Source of the DNA: Pseudomonadota bacterium
GTDB taxonomy: Bacteria > Pseudomonadota > Gammaproteobacteria > Xanthomonadales > Xanthomonadaceae
Direction of reading: 5' to 3'
DNA length: 64,000 nt
Assembly (NCBI GenBank): GCA_018241125.1
Contig: JAFEEL010000033.1
Span: 62,001-126,000 of the forward strand
The translations under genes were made by a program, and so were the position numbers. Position 1 is the first letter of the stretch. Each line of letters starts with the position of its first letter. The notes under the pieces are model-generated. The model was not told the origin of the DNA, ran no database searches, and was given only the letters and a program-made list of their open reading frames with translations. Positions 10,952 through 20,390 of this stretch are shown here, in pieces.

Positions 10952-12169
10952 GTGGCGCAGTTCCGTTACCAGGCCCTGAGTGCGACCGGCGAGGCGATCC
11001 GCGGACAGATGGACGCCGGCAGCGCCGAGGAAGTGATCGGCAAGCTGCAGGAGGCCGGGCACATCCCGATCGAGGCCAAGCGCGCCGACGAGATCGAGGC
11101 GGCCGGCGACTGGACGAGCCTGTTTCGCGCCAAGGCGCTGAGCGCCGAACAGATCGGTCAGTTCACCGAGCAACTGGCGACCCTGCTGGCCGCCGGCCAG
11201 CCGCTCGATCGCGCCCTGACCATCCTGTTCGACCTGCCCGAGGCGGCGGCGGCGCGCAAGGTGATCGCCAACGTGCGCGACGCGGTGCGCGGCGGCAGCT
11301 CGCTGTCGAGCGCGCTGGAGCAGCAACACGGCGTGTTCTCGCGGCTATACGTGAGCACGGTGCGCGCCGGCGAGGTCGGCGGCAGTTTGCACGAGACGCT
11401 GGCGCGGCTGGCCGAATATCTGGAACGCAGCCGTGGCCTGCGTTCGCGCGTGGTCAACGCGTTGATCTACCCGGCGATTCTGGTGGCGATGATCTCGATC
11501 TCGTTGTTGTTCCTGCTCGGCTACGTGGTGCCGCAGTTCCAGCAGATGTACGAGGGGCTGGGCGCGCAATTGCCGCTGCTGACGAAAATCGTGCTGGGCA
11601 TCGGCAACACCGTGCGCGGGTACTGGTGGCTGCTGCCGATCGTGGGCGTGCTGGCGCTGGCATGGCTGGATCGCAAGCGCCGCGATGCCGCGTGGCGGCG
11701 CGCGGTGGATGCGTTCATGCTGCGCCGCAAGCTGCTCGGATCGTTGATCGCGCGGCTGGAAACCGCGCGGCTGGCGCGCACCGTGGGCACGTTGGTGAAA
11801 AACGGCGTGCCGCTGCTGCAGGCGCTCACCATCGCCCGTAACGTGCTGGGCAACCGGGTGCTGGCCGAAGCGGTCGATGTGGCCGCCGAAGAGGTCAAAA
11901 CCGGCTCGGGACTGGCGCACGCGCTGGCCAAACGCGAGGTGTTCCCGCGGCTGGCGGTGCAGATGGTGCAAGTCGGCGAGGAATCCGGCGAGCTGGACAG
12001 CATGCTGCTCAAGGCCGCCGACACCTTCGACCGCGAAACCGCGCAGGCGATGGATCGCTTCCTCACCGCGCTGGTGCCGGCGCTGACGGTGCTGATGAGC
12101 ATCGTCGTCGGTATCGTCATCTTGTCGATCCTCACCCCGCTGTACGACCTCACCAATTCCATAGGCTGA
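10952..12169 (+). CDS. gspF: Type II secretion inner-membrane protein GspF
   Basis: 405 residues starting with GTG at 10952 (MAQFRYQALSATGEAIRG), the typical GspF N-terminus. Two repeated GspF domains each end in membrane segments: about 168-195 (LIYPAILVAMISISLLFLL), one near 225-245, and a C-terminal one (VPALTVLMSIVVGIVILSIL). GspF is the polytopic platform protein that couples the GspE ATPase to pseudopilin extraction. It follows gspE after a repeat-bearing gap, and gspG begins 3 bp downstream. Confidence 0.95.
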   Translation: MAQFRYQALSATGEAIRGQMDAGSAEEVIGKLQEAGHIPIEAKRADEIEAAGDWTSLFRAKALSAEQIGQFTEQLATLLAAGQPLDRALTILFDLPEAAAARKVIANVRDAVRGGSSLSSALEQQHGVFSRLYVSTVRAGEVGGSLHETLARLAEYLERSRGLRSRVVNALIYPAILVAMISISLLFLLGYVVPQFQQMYEGLGAQLPLLTKIVLGIGNTVRGYWWLLPIVGVLALAWLDRKRRDAAWRRAVDAFMLRRKLLGSLIARLETARLARTVGTLVKNGVPLLQALTIARNVLGNRVLAEAVDVAAEEVKTGSGLAHALAKREVFPRLAVQMVQVGEESGELDSMLLKAADTFDRETAQAMDRFLTALVPALTVLMSIVVGIVILSILTPLYDLTNSIG

Positions 12170-12172
12170 CCG

Positions 12173-12607
12173 ATGCACTCATTTCGTCTTGCCAACCTGC
12201 GCCCGCTGTCACGCGCGCAGGCGGGTTTCTCCCTGATGGAAATCATCATCGTGGTGGTGCTGATCGGCGCCATCGCCACCTTCGCGTTTTCGCGCATCCT
12301 CGGCGGCGCCGACCGTGCCAAGGTGCATCTGGCGCAGGCGCAGGTCGATACCCTGGCCGGCAAGATCGAGCAGTACCAGCAGGACGTGGGCAGCCTGCCG
12401 CCGGATCTGGAAGCGCTGGTCAAGGCGCCCGCCGGCAGTACCGGTTGGCTGGGGCCGTATGCCAAGGAGGCCGAGCTGAAGGACCCGTGGGGCCACCCGT
12501 ACGTGTACACCGTGCCCGGCAGCAGCGGCCCGTACGACCTGCTCAGTTACGGGCGCGACGGCAAGCCCGGCGGCGACAGCTACGACGCCGACATCCGGCA
12601 CCAGTAA
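12173..12607 (+). CDS. gspG: Major pseudopilin GspG
   Basis: 144 residues. The prepilin peptidase site is G18|FSLME with Glu at +5, followed by the hydrophobic stem helix. The C-terminal half carries the GspG signature (LPPDLEALV, GPYAKEAELKDPWGHPYVY, DLLSYGRDGKPGG), including the acidic residues that bind calcium in this family. It is the main subunit of the pseudopilus. Spacing to gspF is 3 bp. Confidence 0.96.
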   Translation: MHSFRLANLRPLSRAQAGFSLMEIIIVVVLIGAIATFAFSRILGGADRAKVHLAQAQVDTLAGKIEQYQQDVGSLPPDLEALVKAPAGSTGWLGPYAKEAELKDPWGHPYVYTVPGSSGPYDLLSYGRDGKPGGDSYDADIRHQ

Positions 12608-12650
12608 GGCGGTTGCAACGCAAGACGCGCAGCGATGCGGAAACCACACG

Positions 12651-13217
12651 ATGTTGCAAATGATCGAAACCGCGTCGCATGGACACCCTCACCCCACCAC
12701 CGGTTCCGCCGGTGGTTCCCCCCTCTCCCGCGTAGCGGGAGTGGGGCAGAGGCGTGGCTTCGCGACGCCTGCTTCGATGGGATTCACGATCCTCGAACTG
12801 CTGCTGGTGATGGTGCTGGTCGCGGCGATGATCGGCATGACCGTGGGCATACTCGGCGTGGGTCGCGACGGGCGCACGTTGCGGGCGGCGGTGCGCACGG
12901 TCGCCACGCAACTGCGCTATGCGCGCACGCGCGCGCTGGTGACCGGGCAGTCGCAACTGTTTCAGGTCGATCTGGATCGCCACGAATGGGCGGCCGCCGA
13001 CCATCACGGCGAGCTGGCGAAGAGTCTGCAAGTCACCGTGGATGCGGTGCGTGAGGAACAGGCCGGCGCGCGCACGCTGGGGATTCGCTTCTTCCCGGAT
13101 GGCTCGTCCACCGGCGGGCGGGTGAGCCTGCGCGTACGCGGCGTGGGCGCACGCGTGGATGTGCGCTGGCTGACCGGCGAGGTCAGCGAGCAGCGCCTCC
13201 CGGATGGCTCGCCATGA
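12651..13217 (+). CDS. gspH: Minor pseudopilin GspH, leader partly repeat-derived
   Basis: The pseudopilin stem is MGFTILELLLVMVLVAAMIG, with cleavage at G|FTILE and Glu at +5. From the ATG at 12651 (188 residues) the leader would be 44 residues long, far beyond the normal size, and residues about 12-36 are translated from a REP-like palindromic element at 12684-12750. An ATG at 12777 would give a two-residue leader directly before G|F. The true start is therefore uncertain. The stop overlaps gspI by 4 bp (ATGA). GspH is a tip-complex pseudopilin. Confidence 0.85.
   Translation: MLQMIETASHGHPHPTTGSAGGSPLSRVAGVGQRRGFATPASMGFTILELLLVMVLVAAMIGMTVGILGVGRDGRTLRAAVRTVATQLRYARTRALVTGQSQLFQVDLDRHEWAAADHHGELAKSLQVTVDAVREEQAGARTLGIRFFPDGSSTGGRVSLRVRGVGARVDVRWLTGEVSEQRLPDGSP
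12684..12750. repeat. REP-like palindromic element at the gspH 5' end
   Basis: Two stems: 12696-12703 with 12709-12716 (accaccgg/ccggtggt) and 12725-12731 with 12735-12741 (ctcccgc/gcgggag). The flanks (accctcacccc, gtggggca) resemble the element inside thiL at 32045-32090 and those at 33710-33857. The + strand frame of gspH is open across it. Confidence 0.75.
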
Positions 13218-13669
13218 GCGGCGTCGGGACGCCTGCGCGGCAGCGCGGCTTCACCTTGATCGAAGTGCTGGTGGCCTTTGCCTTGCTGGCCGTCGGGCTG
13301 GGCATCTTGCTGGCGATCTTGTCCAGCGGCGTGCGCGGCATCGCCAACGCGTCCGATTCGACCCGCGCCAGCCTGTACGCGCAGGGCCTGTTCGCCACCC
13401 TCGGCGGCGACGGGCAACTGCATCCCGGGCACAGTCAGGGCAGTTTCGAAAATGGGCGCTATCGCTGGACGCTGGAAATCAGCCGTTACCCCACGCCGCA
13501 CGTGACGCCGCCGCCGGGCGGCGCGCCGGGAGCGCCGATCGCCGTCGATCCCGATAGCGAGCCGCGGCTGCTGCAAGTGGTTTTGACCATGCGCTGGGGT
13601 GCAGGCCCGGGACACGCCCTGCGGGTGGACACGCTGCGCGCCTACGTGCCGCCGGCGATGACGCCATGA
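13214..13669 (+). CDS. gspI: Minor pseudopilin GspI
   Basis: 151 residues. Cleavage site G12|FTLIE with Glu at +5, then LVAFALLAVGLGILLAI as the stem. The C-terminal domain is short and Pro/Gly-rich in its middle (TPPPGGAPGAP). GspI forms the pseudopilus tip with GspJ and GspK. It overlaps gspH and gspJ by 4 bp each (ATGA). Confidence 0.93.
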   Translation: MSGVGTPARQRGFTLIEVLVAFALLAVGLGILLAILSSGVRGIANASDSTRASLYAQGLFATLGGDGQLHPGHSQGSFENGRYRWTLEISRYPTPHVTPPPGGAPGAPIAVDPDSEPRLLQVVLTMRWGAGPGHALRVDTLRAYVPPAMTP

Positions 13670-14379
13670 AGACGCCCGCGACCCGGCGCCAGATTGCGCG
13701 TGGCGCTGCCGCGGCGCGTGGCTTCACCTTGATCGAAATCATCCTCGCCACCTTGTTGCTCTCGCTCGGGCTGGTGGTGGCGTTCGCCAGCCTGCATTCG
13801 GCCAATGGCTCGGTACAACGCGCCGATGCGGCCGCGGCGCGCAATGAGCACCTGCGCGCAGTGCAGGGCTTTCTCTACCGCATCTTGCAATCGGCGCAGC
13901 CTATGACCCTGGCGCGCGATGCGTCCAGTCAGCAGGTGGCGTGGCTGCAAGGCAGCGAGCAGCAGGTGCGCTTCGTCGCGCCGATGCCCGGCTACATGTC
14001 GCGCGGCGGCCCGTATGCGGTGACCTTGCGTATCGCGCCATCGCCCGACGGGCACGGCAATGGCTTGTTCTTCAGCTATGCGATGCTGGTCGATGGCAAG
14101 GCGTTGGCGAGCGACGCCAAGCGGCCGGCCGAACAACTGCTCGACGGCATCGCGCAGGCCCGTTTCGAATATCGCGGCCTCAACGAACAGGCGGTCGCCG
14201 GCCCGTGGCATTCGACTTGGCGCAGGCCGTCGCAACTGCCGCTGGAGGTTCGCCTGGTGCTGCGCTTCAACGATGCGGCGCGCCCGTGGCCGCCGTTCGC
14301 CACCGCGCTGCCGCTGGGCTTTGCGCAAGCGCGGGCCGACGACGGCAACCGCATGCGCGATTCCGGGGACGGGCCATGA
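13666..14379 (+). CDS. gspJ: Minor pseudopilin GspJ
   Basis: 237 residues. Cleavage site G19|FTLIE with Glu at +5, stem IILATLLLSLGLVVAF. The C-terminal domain matches GspJ in size and pattern (a long beta-rich region ending in PLEVRLVLRF). It overlaps gspI and gspK by 4 bp. Part of the GspI-J-K tip complex. Confidence 0.92.
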   Translation: MKTPATRRQIARGAAAARGFTLIEIILATLLLSLGLVVAFASLHSANGSVQRADAAAARNEHLRAVQGFLYRILQSAQPMTLARDASSQQVAWLQGSEQQVRFVAPMPGYMSRGGPYAVTLRIAPSPDGHGNGLFFSYAMLVDGKALASDAKRPAEQLLDGIAQARFEYRGLNEQAVAGPWHSTWRRPSQLPLEVRLVLRFNDAARPWPPFATALPLGFAQARADDGNRMRDSGDGP

Positions 14380-15260
14380 GTGCGCGGGCGCGCGGTGCCG
14401 CGCTGATCCTCGTGCTGTGGTTGCTGGTGTTGCTGACTGCGCTGATCGGCGGCTTCGCCGGCGGCGCGCGCATCGAAGCCCTGCAGGCGCACCAGCTGCG
14501 CTCGGCGCTGGTCGCCCGCCAGGCCGCGCGGGCCGGCATCGAATACGCGGCGCTGCGCATGCAGTACGCCGACGTCGATCGGCGCTGGGTGCCCGATGGG
14601 CGCACCTACGGCTTGCAACTGGGCGAGGCGAAGCTGAGCATCCATATCGTCGATGAATCCGGCAAGGTCGATCTCAACGGCGCCCCACCCGACCTTCTGC
14701 GCCACCTGTTGCTGGCGGTGGGCGCGCCCGATCCGCAGGCCAGCTCACTGGCCGCGGCGATCGTGGATTACCGCGACCCGGACGACCTGCTCACGCCCGG
14801 CGGCGCGGAGTCGGCCGAGTACAAGGCGGCTGGCTTGCCCTACGGACCGAAGAACCAGCCATTCGAGAACGTCTCCGAGTTGCAGCGCGTGTTGGGCATG
14901 GATCAGCGACTGTACGCGGCGTTGCGGCCCTACGTGACCGTCTATGCCAGCGGCACGCCCAACCCGGCGTTCGCGCAAGGCCCGGTATTGCAGGCCTTGG
15001 GATTGAGCCAGGACAACGCCGCGCAGTTCCTCGGCCAGCGCCAGTCGTGGCAGCCCAGCGCGCCCGGCGCGGCCCCCACGCTGCCCGGTGGGCAGGTATT
15101 GGTCGCGCAGGCCGGCAGCGGTACCTACGATATTTCCAGTCAGGCGGCGCTTCCCGACGGCACGACCCTGAGCGTGGATGCTATTGTGCGCACGTCGCAA
15201 CCCGGGCCCTTCGGTCAGATCTACGTGCCCCTGCAGTGGCGCGAGGGAGATGCACCCTGA
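14376..15260 (+). CDS. gspK: Minor pseudopilin GspK
   Basis: 294 residues from the ATG at 14376, overlapping gspJ by ATGA. The short leader MSARARG is followed directly by the hydrophobic stem (AALILVLWLLVLLTALIGG). As usual for GspK, the Glu at +5 is absent, which fits the last-assembled tip subunit. The alpha-helical insert domain carries DLNGAPPDLLRHLL and the metal-site region IVDYRDPDDLLTPGGAE. The stop overlaps the gspL start by 1 bp (TGATG). Confidence 0.93.
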   Translation: MSARARGAALILVLWLLVLLTALIGGFAGGARIEALQAHQLRSALVARQAARAGIEYAALRMQYADVDRRWVPDGRTYGLQLGEAKLSIHIVDESGKVDLNGAPPDLLRHLLLAVGAPDPQASSLAAAIVDYRDPDDLLTPGGAESAEYKAAGLPYGPKNQPFENVSELQRVLGMDQRLYAALRPYVTVYASGTPNPAFAQGPVLQALGLSQDNAAQFLGQRQSWQPSAPGAAPTLPGGQVLVAQAGSGTYDISSQAALPDGTTLSVDAIVRTSQPGPFGQIYVPLQWREGDAP

Positions 15261-16531
15261 TGTCCGTACCACCCGCCAGCGCCGCGCCGTCGCCGCTTTC
15301 CCGTCTCGGGGAGCCGCTGGCGCGCGCGCGCGCGCGCTTTGCCGGCAGCGACCTGCAGCAATTCCTGGCATGGTGGGGCGGCGAGCTGGCGGGCTTGTTG
15401 CCGGCAGCGTGGCGGGCCCTGTTCGCGCAAGCGCGGGCGCGCTTGCTGTACGTGCCTGCGGCCGACGGCATCGAGTTGCGCATGGAAGACGGCATCGGCG
15501 CCGAGGCCATCGCCACCTTGCCGCGCAATGCCGACCAAGCGCTGCGAGCGCGGGTGGAGGCGCGATTGGGTGCCGCTCGTGCCGAGCGCCCGCGTTGGCT
15601 GCTGCTGCCCGACGGACAGGTGCTGCGTCGGCGCATCGTCCTGCCGGCGGCCGCTTCCGACAAGCTGCGCACGGTGCTCGGGTTCGAGCTGGATCGACAG
15701 ACGCCCTTCCGCGCCGAGCAGGTGACCTTCGACTACCGCGTGCTCGGCAACGATTCGGCCGCCAGGACCTTGCAGGTGGAACTGGTGGTGCTGCCGAAAG
15801 ATCGGCTGGAGGCGGCGCTGGCCGACCTCGGGCCGTTGGCCGCTGAGCTGAGCGGCATCGACGCGCTGGATGGGCAGGGCCAGCCACTGCGTTGCAACTT
15901 GTTGCCGGTCGCTCGCCGCAAGGCGGCCGACCATCGACGGCTGTGGTTGAACGTCGCGCTGGCGGCGGTGGCATTGATTTTGATCGCGTTCGCCCTCGGC
16001 CGCGCGCTCGACAACCGCCGCAATGAAGTCGAGCGCCTGCAAGCCGAGGTGCGCGCCCGGCAGGCGCAGGCGCGCAAGGTGACCGCGCTGACCAAGCAAC
16101 TCGACGATGCCCTGTCCGGGGCGAACTTCCTCGCCACCCACCGGGCCGCGCAACCGCCGTTGCTGGCGGTGCTGGCCGACGTCAGCCAGCGCATCCCCGA
16201 CAACACGTTCCTGGAGCGCTTCAGCGAACAGGACGGGCAGATTTTCCTGACCGGCTTGAGCACCGACGCGGCCAGTCTGGTCGGCAAACTGCAAGGTTCG
16301 CCGCTGCTGCGCAATCCGGCCCTGAGCGGCTCGGTGCAGCCCGATACCGCCGTCAAGCGCGATCGCTTCACCCTGTCGGCCAATCTGGCAGGGCCCGGCA
16401 AGGGCGCGCGTGCCGGCGCATCGGCCGGCAAGGACACTCCGGCCACGTCCGCTCAGGACAGCGCGCCTTCACCCAACCCGGACAGCGCGTCATCGCCCAC
16501 CCAAGGAGGCGCCGATGCAGCTTCCCCGTGA
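15260..16531 (+). CDS. gspL: Type II secretion protein GspL (XpsL-like, PilN domain)
   Basis: 423 residues from the ATG at 15260. The cytoplasmic half (1-230) is a GspL actin-like/PilM-type region. A single membrane segment lies near 235-255 (LWLNVALAAVALILIAFALG), followed by a coiled coil (RRNEVERLQAEVRARQAQAR) and a PilN-like periplasmic domain with RIPDNTFLERFS. GspL recruits the GspE ATPase to the inner membrane. The C-terminal 50 residues are low-complexity Ala/Ser/Pro. Confidence 0.9.
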   Translation: MSVPPASAAPSPLSRLGEPLARARARFAGSDLQQFLAWWGGELAGLLPAAWRALFAQARARLLYVPAADGIELRMEDGIGAEAIATLPRNADQALRARVEARLGAARAERPRWLLLPDGQVLRRRIVLPAAASDKLRTVLGFELDRQTPFRAEQVTFDYRVLGNDSAARTLQVELVVLPKDRLEAALADLGPLAAELSGIDALDGQGQPLRCNLLPVARRKAADHRRLWLNVALAAVALILIAFALGRALDNRRNEVERLQAEVRARQAQARKVTALTKQLDDALSGANFLATHRAAQPPLLAVLADVSQRIPDNTFLERFSEQDGQIFLTGLSTDAASLVGKLQGSPLLRNPALSGSVQPDTAVKRDRFTLSANLAGPGKGARAGASAGKDTPATSAQDSAPSPNPDSASSPTQGGADAASP

Positions 16532-17123
16532 GCATGCGCGCCCGATCGCGGTCGGGCTGCTGGCCCTAGCGCTGGCGCTGGCGTACATGATCGGCCTGCA
16601 CTGGTGGTGGACGGCGCCGATGTTGGCGATGGGCGGGCAGATCGACGAGCTGCGCCAGCAGGAGTTGCAAGCGCGCATGATCATCGCGCAAAAACCGGAG
16701 GTCGAAAAACGTCTCGCCGCGATCCGTCAGGCCGAAGCGGCCAACCCCGGATTCCTGTCGGCGGCGACGGTCGAACTGGCGCAAGCCGACCTGACGCAAC
16801 GCATCGAGTCGCAGATCGCCCAGGTCAGCCCCGACCACAGCGCCTGCACCATCGTCCAGCGCACGCCCACCGCCTGGGCCGGCGCACCCGAGCGTTTTTC
16901 CCGGGTGCTGGTGCAGGTGCGCCTGCTGTGCGGGGTGAACGAGTTCTCCGCGCTGCTGCACGCTTTCGAGGGCGGCCGCCCGGAGCTGTTCGTCGACAAC
17001 CTCAACATTCTCAGCCAGCACAGCTTCATCGCCAGCAACGATGTCACCGACACCAGCCAGCCGTTGAACATCTCCTTCGATCTGTATGGCTATCTGCGTC
17101 CGGGGAGCGCCCATGCGCCCTGA
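16515..17123 (+). CDS. gspM: Type II secretion protein GspM (XpsM-like)
   Basis: 202 residues from the ATG at 16515, which has a consensus ribosome site (aaggagg, 16503-16509) inside the end of gspL. A short cytoplasmic tail, one membrane segment (about 11-30, VGLLALALALAYMIGLHWWW), a helical linker and a small ferredoxin-like periplasmic domain match GspM. Two cysteines (SACTI, LLCGV) are in the periplasmic domain. GspM stabilises GspL. Overlaps gspL by 17 bp in another frame. Confidence 0.88.
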   Translation: MQLPREHARPIAVGLLALALALAYMIGLHWWWTAPMLAMGGQIDELRQQELQARMIIAQKPEVEKRLAAIRQAEAANPGFLSAATVELAQADLTQRIESQIAQVSPDHSACTIVQRTPTAWAGAPERFSRVLVQVRLLCGVNEFSALLHAFEGGRPELFVDNLNILSQHSFIASNDVTDTSQPLNISFDLYGYLRPGSAHAP

Positions 17124-17171
17124 GCACATCACGGCCGTGCGCATGATCGCGCCCACGCGCGGAGACGGCGC

Positions 17172-17966
17172 ATGACTCCCCGGCTCGACCCATTGGGCTG
17201 GCTGCTGGTTGCGCTGGTCGGCTGGGCGCTGGCGTTCGTGATCGTCGCCTTGACCGGCTTTGGCGGCCATTGGCGGGCGTTGCCGGACGATCCGTCGCTG
17301 GCCCCGGCGTTGCCCAAGGCGGTGACGGCGGCCAGCGGGTCGGCGTTGGGGCCGCTGGATGCCTATGCGGCGGCGTTCAATCGCCCCTTGTTCTTCCCCA
17401 ATCGCAAGCCGGCGATGGCGCACGTGCCGGGCAAGAGCGCCAACGATCATCCGCTCGATGCCATCTTGACCAGCGTGATCGACACCCCGACCCTGAAAAT
17501 GGCCATCGTGCAAGATCCCAAGAGCCATCAGAGCCTGCGGGTGCGGGAAGGGCAGGCGTTGGGCGGCAACTACGGCGGCTGGAAGCTCACCGCGCTGGCG
17601 CCACGACAGGCGACCTTCGACAGCGACGGGATGGGGCAGGCCACGCTCGACTTGCGCGTGTACAGCGGCAAGGGCGGTGAAGAGCCCACGCGCCTGGGCC
17701 TGACTCCGCAGGCGGTCGCGGCCGGCATCCTCGCGCCGCCACGCCCGCCCCCGCAGCCGGGCGATGCCGGGCCCGCCGGCGACGACAGCGCCAGCAACGC
17801 CACCGACACCGGCAACGCCGATGGCGGCGGTTCCGATGCTTCGCAGGCCGCCGCCAGCGCCGCCGCCGACGCTGCCGCGCAGCAGGCCGAACAGATCCGC
17901 CAACGCATCGAAGAACGCCGGCAGCAAGCCCAGCCGGCGCAACCGCCCAACGAGAAGAACCAATGA
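17172..17966 (+). CDS. Type II secretion protein XpsN/GspN-like
   Basis: 264 residues. One N-terminal membrane segment (about 10-30), a periplasmic region with AFNRPLFFPNRKP (a GspC homology-region-like motif) and a long Ala/Asp/Ser/Gln-rich tail. Its position between gspM and gspD matches xpsN in Xanthomonas, where XpsN is thought to take the bridging place of GspC and contact the secretin. That functional link is known from Xanthomonas and is inferred here. The stop overlaps gspD by 4 bp. Confidence 0.82.
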   Translation: MTPRLDPLGWLLVALVGWALAFVIVALTGFGGHWRALPDDPSLAPALPKAVTAASGSALGPLDAYAAAFNRPLFFPNRKPAMAHVPGKSANDHPLDAILTSVIDTPTLKMAIVQDPKSHQSLRVREGQALGGNYGGWKLTALAPRQATFDSDGMGQATLDLRVYSGKGGEEPTRLGLTPQAVAAGILAPPRPPPQPGDAGPAGDDSASNATDTGNADGGGSDASQAAASAAADAAAQQAEQIRQRIEERRQQAQPAQPPNEKNQ

Positions 17967-20299
17967 CGCACATGATTCCAAGCTCCTCGCCAGCGCTGCG
18001 CTTGCGGCCGCGTCTGCGCGCCGGCGTGTTGCTCGTGCTGGCCGCGGCGCTGACCTTCCTCGCCGGCTGCGTGGCCGCCCCGCAACCGCGGATGGATCGT
18101 GCCGCCGCGCTGCCGCCGCCAGCAGCCAGCCAGATCGCCGACGACAGCAAGTCGATCGAATCCACCCCGGCGCCGAAAATCCCGCCGACCCTCAACCGCG
18201 GCAGCGGCCAGCTGATCGACAACGCCGCCGCCAACCTGCCGCCGCCCGGGCGCACCGCCGAACCGGCCGGCGAGACCACCTTCAACTTCGAGGGTGAATC
18301 GCTGCAAGCGGTGGTCAAGGCCATCCTCGGCGACCTGTTGCAGAAAAACTACGTGATCGCCCCGGGCGTGCAAGGCACGGTGACCCTGTCCACACCCAGC
18401 CCGGTCAACGCCAGTCAGGCCATGTCCCTGCTGGAGATGGCGCTGGGCTGGAACAACGCGCGCATGATCTGGGCCAATGGCCGCTACAACATCGTCCCGG
18501 CCGATCAGGCGCTGGTTTCGGGAAACCTCGGCCCGCATGCCGGGCCGCTGGGCGACGTGCGCGGCTACGAAGTGCGTGCGGTGCCGCTGCGCTTCATCTC
18601 GGCCAGCGCGATGGAAAAACTGCTCAAGCCCTACGCCCGCGCCAACGCCATCGTCAACGTGGACGATGCACGCAACCTGATCGTGCTGGCCGGCACTCGC
18701 GACGAGCTGGCCAACTACCTGCGCACGGTGCAGATTTTCGATGTGGACTGGCTGGCCGGCATGTCGGTGGGAGTGTTCCCATTGCAGCAGACCGATGCCA
18801 CCCACATGGTGACCTCGCTGGAGAAGGTGTTCGGCGAGCAGAGCAAGACCCCGGTCGCCGGCATGTTCCGCTTCATGCCGCTGGAGGGCATCAACGCGGT
18901 GCTGGTGATCACCCCGCAGCCCAGGTACCTGGACGAGATCAAGACCTGGATCGATCGGCTGGACGCCGGCGACGGGCAGACCCCGCGGCTGTACGTGTAC
19001 GAGGTGAAGAACGTCAAGGCCGCCGACCTGTCCAACCAGATCGGCGCCCTGTTCGGCATCCAGGTGCAGGAGACCTCCTCCACGCCGCCGCCGTCGACCA
19101 TGCCCGGCTTGTCGCCGGTGCAGGCCAGCACCTACGGCGTGAACAACGGCGTGCCTTCCACCGCGCAGACGCCCACGTCCATGGGCGGCGCGTCGATGGG
19201 CATGGGTGGCGGTCGCGGCATCGGCTCGAACTTTGGCGGTGGCATGGGTGGCGGCACCTCGGCATTTGGCGGCGGGATGGGCAGCCGCGTGGGTGCGCAG
19301 AACGGCCAGTCCGGCGGCGGCGACAGCAACGTCAGCATCACCTCGGTGGAAGACAGCAACTCGATCCTGGTGCGCGCCACCCCGGCGCAATGGGAGTCCA
19401 TCCGTCGCGCCATCGACCGGCTGGACAACATGCCCTTGCAAGTGCACATCGAGGCACAGGTGATCGAGGTCAATCTCACCGGCGATCTGCAATACGGCGT
19501 GAGCTGGTATTTCCGCAACGGCATCCCGGCGGGCCTGCAGGCGGCCGCGGCCGGCAAGCACGGCTTTGGCCTGTTCGGCGGCAGCATCCTGCCCGCCTCG
19601 GATCCCAACAGCCCCGGCGCGCAGTTCACCTTCCTCGGCCACAGCGCAGCGGCGGTGGTGCGTGCGCTCGATCAAGTGACCAACCTGCGCATCCTCTCGG
19701 CGCCCTCGCTGGTGGTGCGCAACAACGTCGAGGCCGACTTCGAGTCCGGCACCCAGATCCCGGTCGCCAGCACCATCTTCTCGCCCGGTCTGGGCGCTGC
19801 CGGGACGGTCACGCCGCCGGCGGGTTCGGGTTCGACCGGCACGGTGGACAACACCTACTCGCAGGTGCAGTTCATGCAGACCGGCGTGAGCTTGAAGGTG
19901 AAGCCGCGGGTGTCCAGCAACGGCATGGTGTTCATGGACATCGACCAGACCGTGAGCAGCCCGAGCACCAGCGGCCCGACCGTGGCGGGCAACATCAGCG
20001 TGGACAACCGTGAGCTGAAGACATCGATCATGGTACAAAGCGGCGAGACGGTGATCCTCGCCGGCCTGATCAAGCAGACCAGCGGCGTGAACGGCAACGG
20101 TATTCCGTACCTGAGCCGGCTGCCGTTCGTGGGCGCGCTGTTCGGCACCAAGGGCGTGACCAACGAGCGCCAGGAAGTGCTGGTGCTGGTGACGCCCACG
20201 GTGATCCGCGACCCGAGCGACGCACGGCGCCTGACCGACGAATACGGCAGCCGCTTCCGCGCGCTGGAACCGATCAAGAAGCCGACCAACTTGCAGTGA
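17963..20299 (+). CDS. gspD: Type II secretion secretin GspD (XpsD-like lipoprotein)
   Basis: 778 residues. The N-terminus has a lipobox (FLAGC, Cys36), so this secretin is probably lipidated and needs no separate pilotin; Xanthomonas XpsD is likewise a lipoprotein. N0-N3 domains (about 90-470) are followed by the secretin pore domain, with VPVASTIFSP-like and QVQFMQTGVSLKVKPRVS segments and the C-terminal LPFVGALFGTK and VLVLVTPTVIRD. A Gly/Met-rich low-complexity linker (about 405-450) interrupts N3. Last gene of the operon. Confidence 0.96.
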   Translation: MTHMIPSSSPALRLRPRLRAGVLLVLAAALTFLAGCVAAPQPRMDRAAALPPPAASQIADDSKSIESTPAPKIPPTLNRGSGQLIDNAAANLPPPGRTAEPAGETTFNFEGESLQAVVKAILGDLLQKNYVIAPGVQGTVTLSTPSPVNASQAMSLLEMALGWNNARMIWANGRYNIVPADQALVSGNLGPHAGPLGDVRGYEVRAVPLRFISASAMEKLLKPYARANAIVNVDDARNLIVLAGTRDELANYLRTVQIFDVDWLAGMSVGVFPLQQTDATHMVTSLEKVFGEQSKTPVAGMFRFMPLEGINAVLVITPQPRYLDEIKTWIDRLDAGDGQTPRLYVYEVKNVKAADLSNQIGALFGIQVQETSSTPPPSTMPGLSPVQASTYGVNNGVPSTAQTPTSMGGASMGMGGGRGIGSNFGGGMGGGTSAFGGGMGSRVGAQNGQSGGGDSNVSITSVEDSNSILVRATPAQWESIRRAIDRLDNMPLQVHIEAQVIEVNLTGDLQYGVSWYFRNGIPAGLQAAAAGKHGFGLFGGSILPASDPNSPGAQFTFLGHSAAAVVRALDQVTNLRILSAPSLVVRNNVEADFESGTQIPVASTIFSPGLGAAGTVTPPAGSGSTGTVDNTYSQVQFMQTGVSLKVKPRVSSNGMVFMDIDQTVSSPSTSGPTVAGNISVDNRELKTSIMVQSGETVILAGLIKQTSGVNGNGIPYLSRLPFVGALFGTKGVTNERQEVLVLVTPTVIRDPSDARRLTDEYGSRFRALEPIKKPTNLQ

Positions 20300-20390
20300 T
20301 GGCGCGCGCGGTCGACCGGCCGCCGCGCCGGTGGCCGACGCCGTACGGATCGCCGGCACCGCGCCGCAGCGCGCCCGCCGCGTCGCCGAC

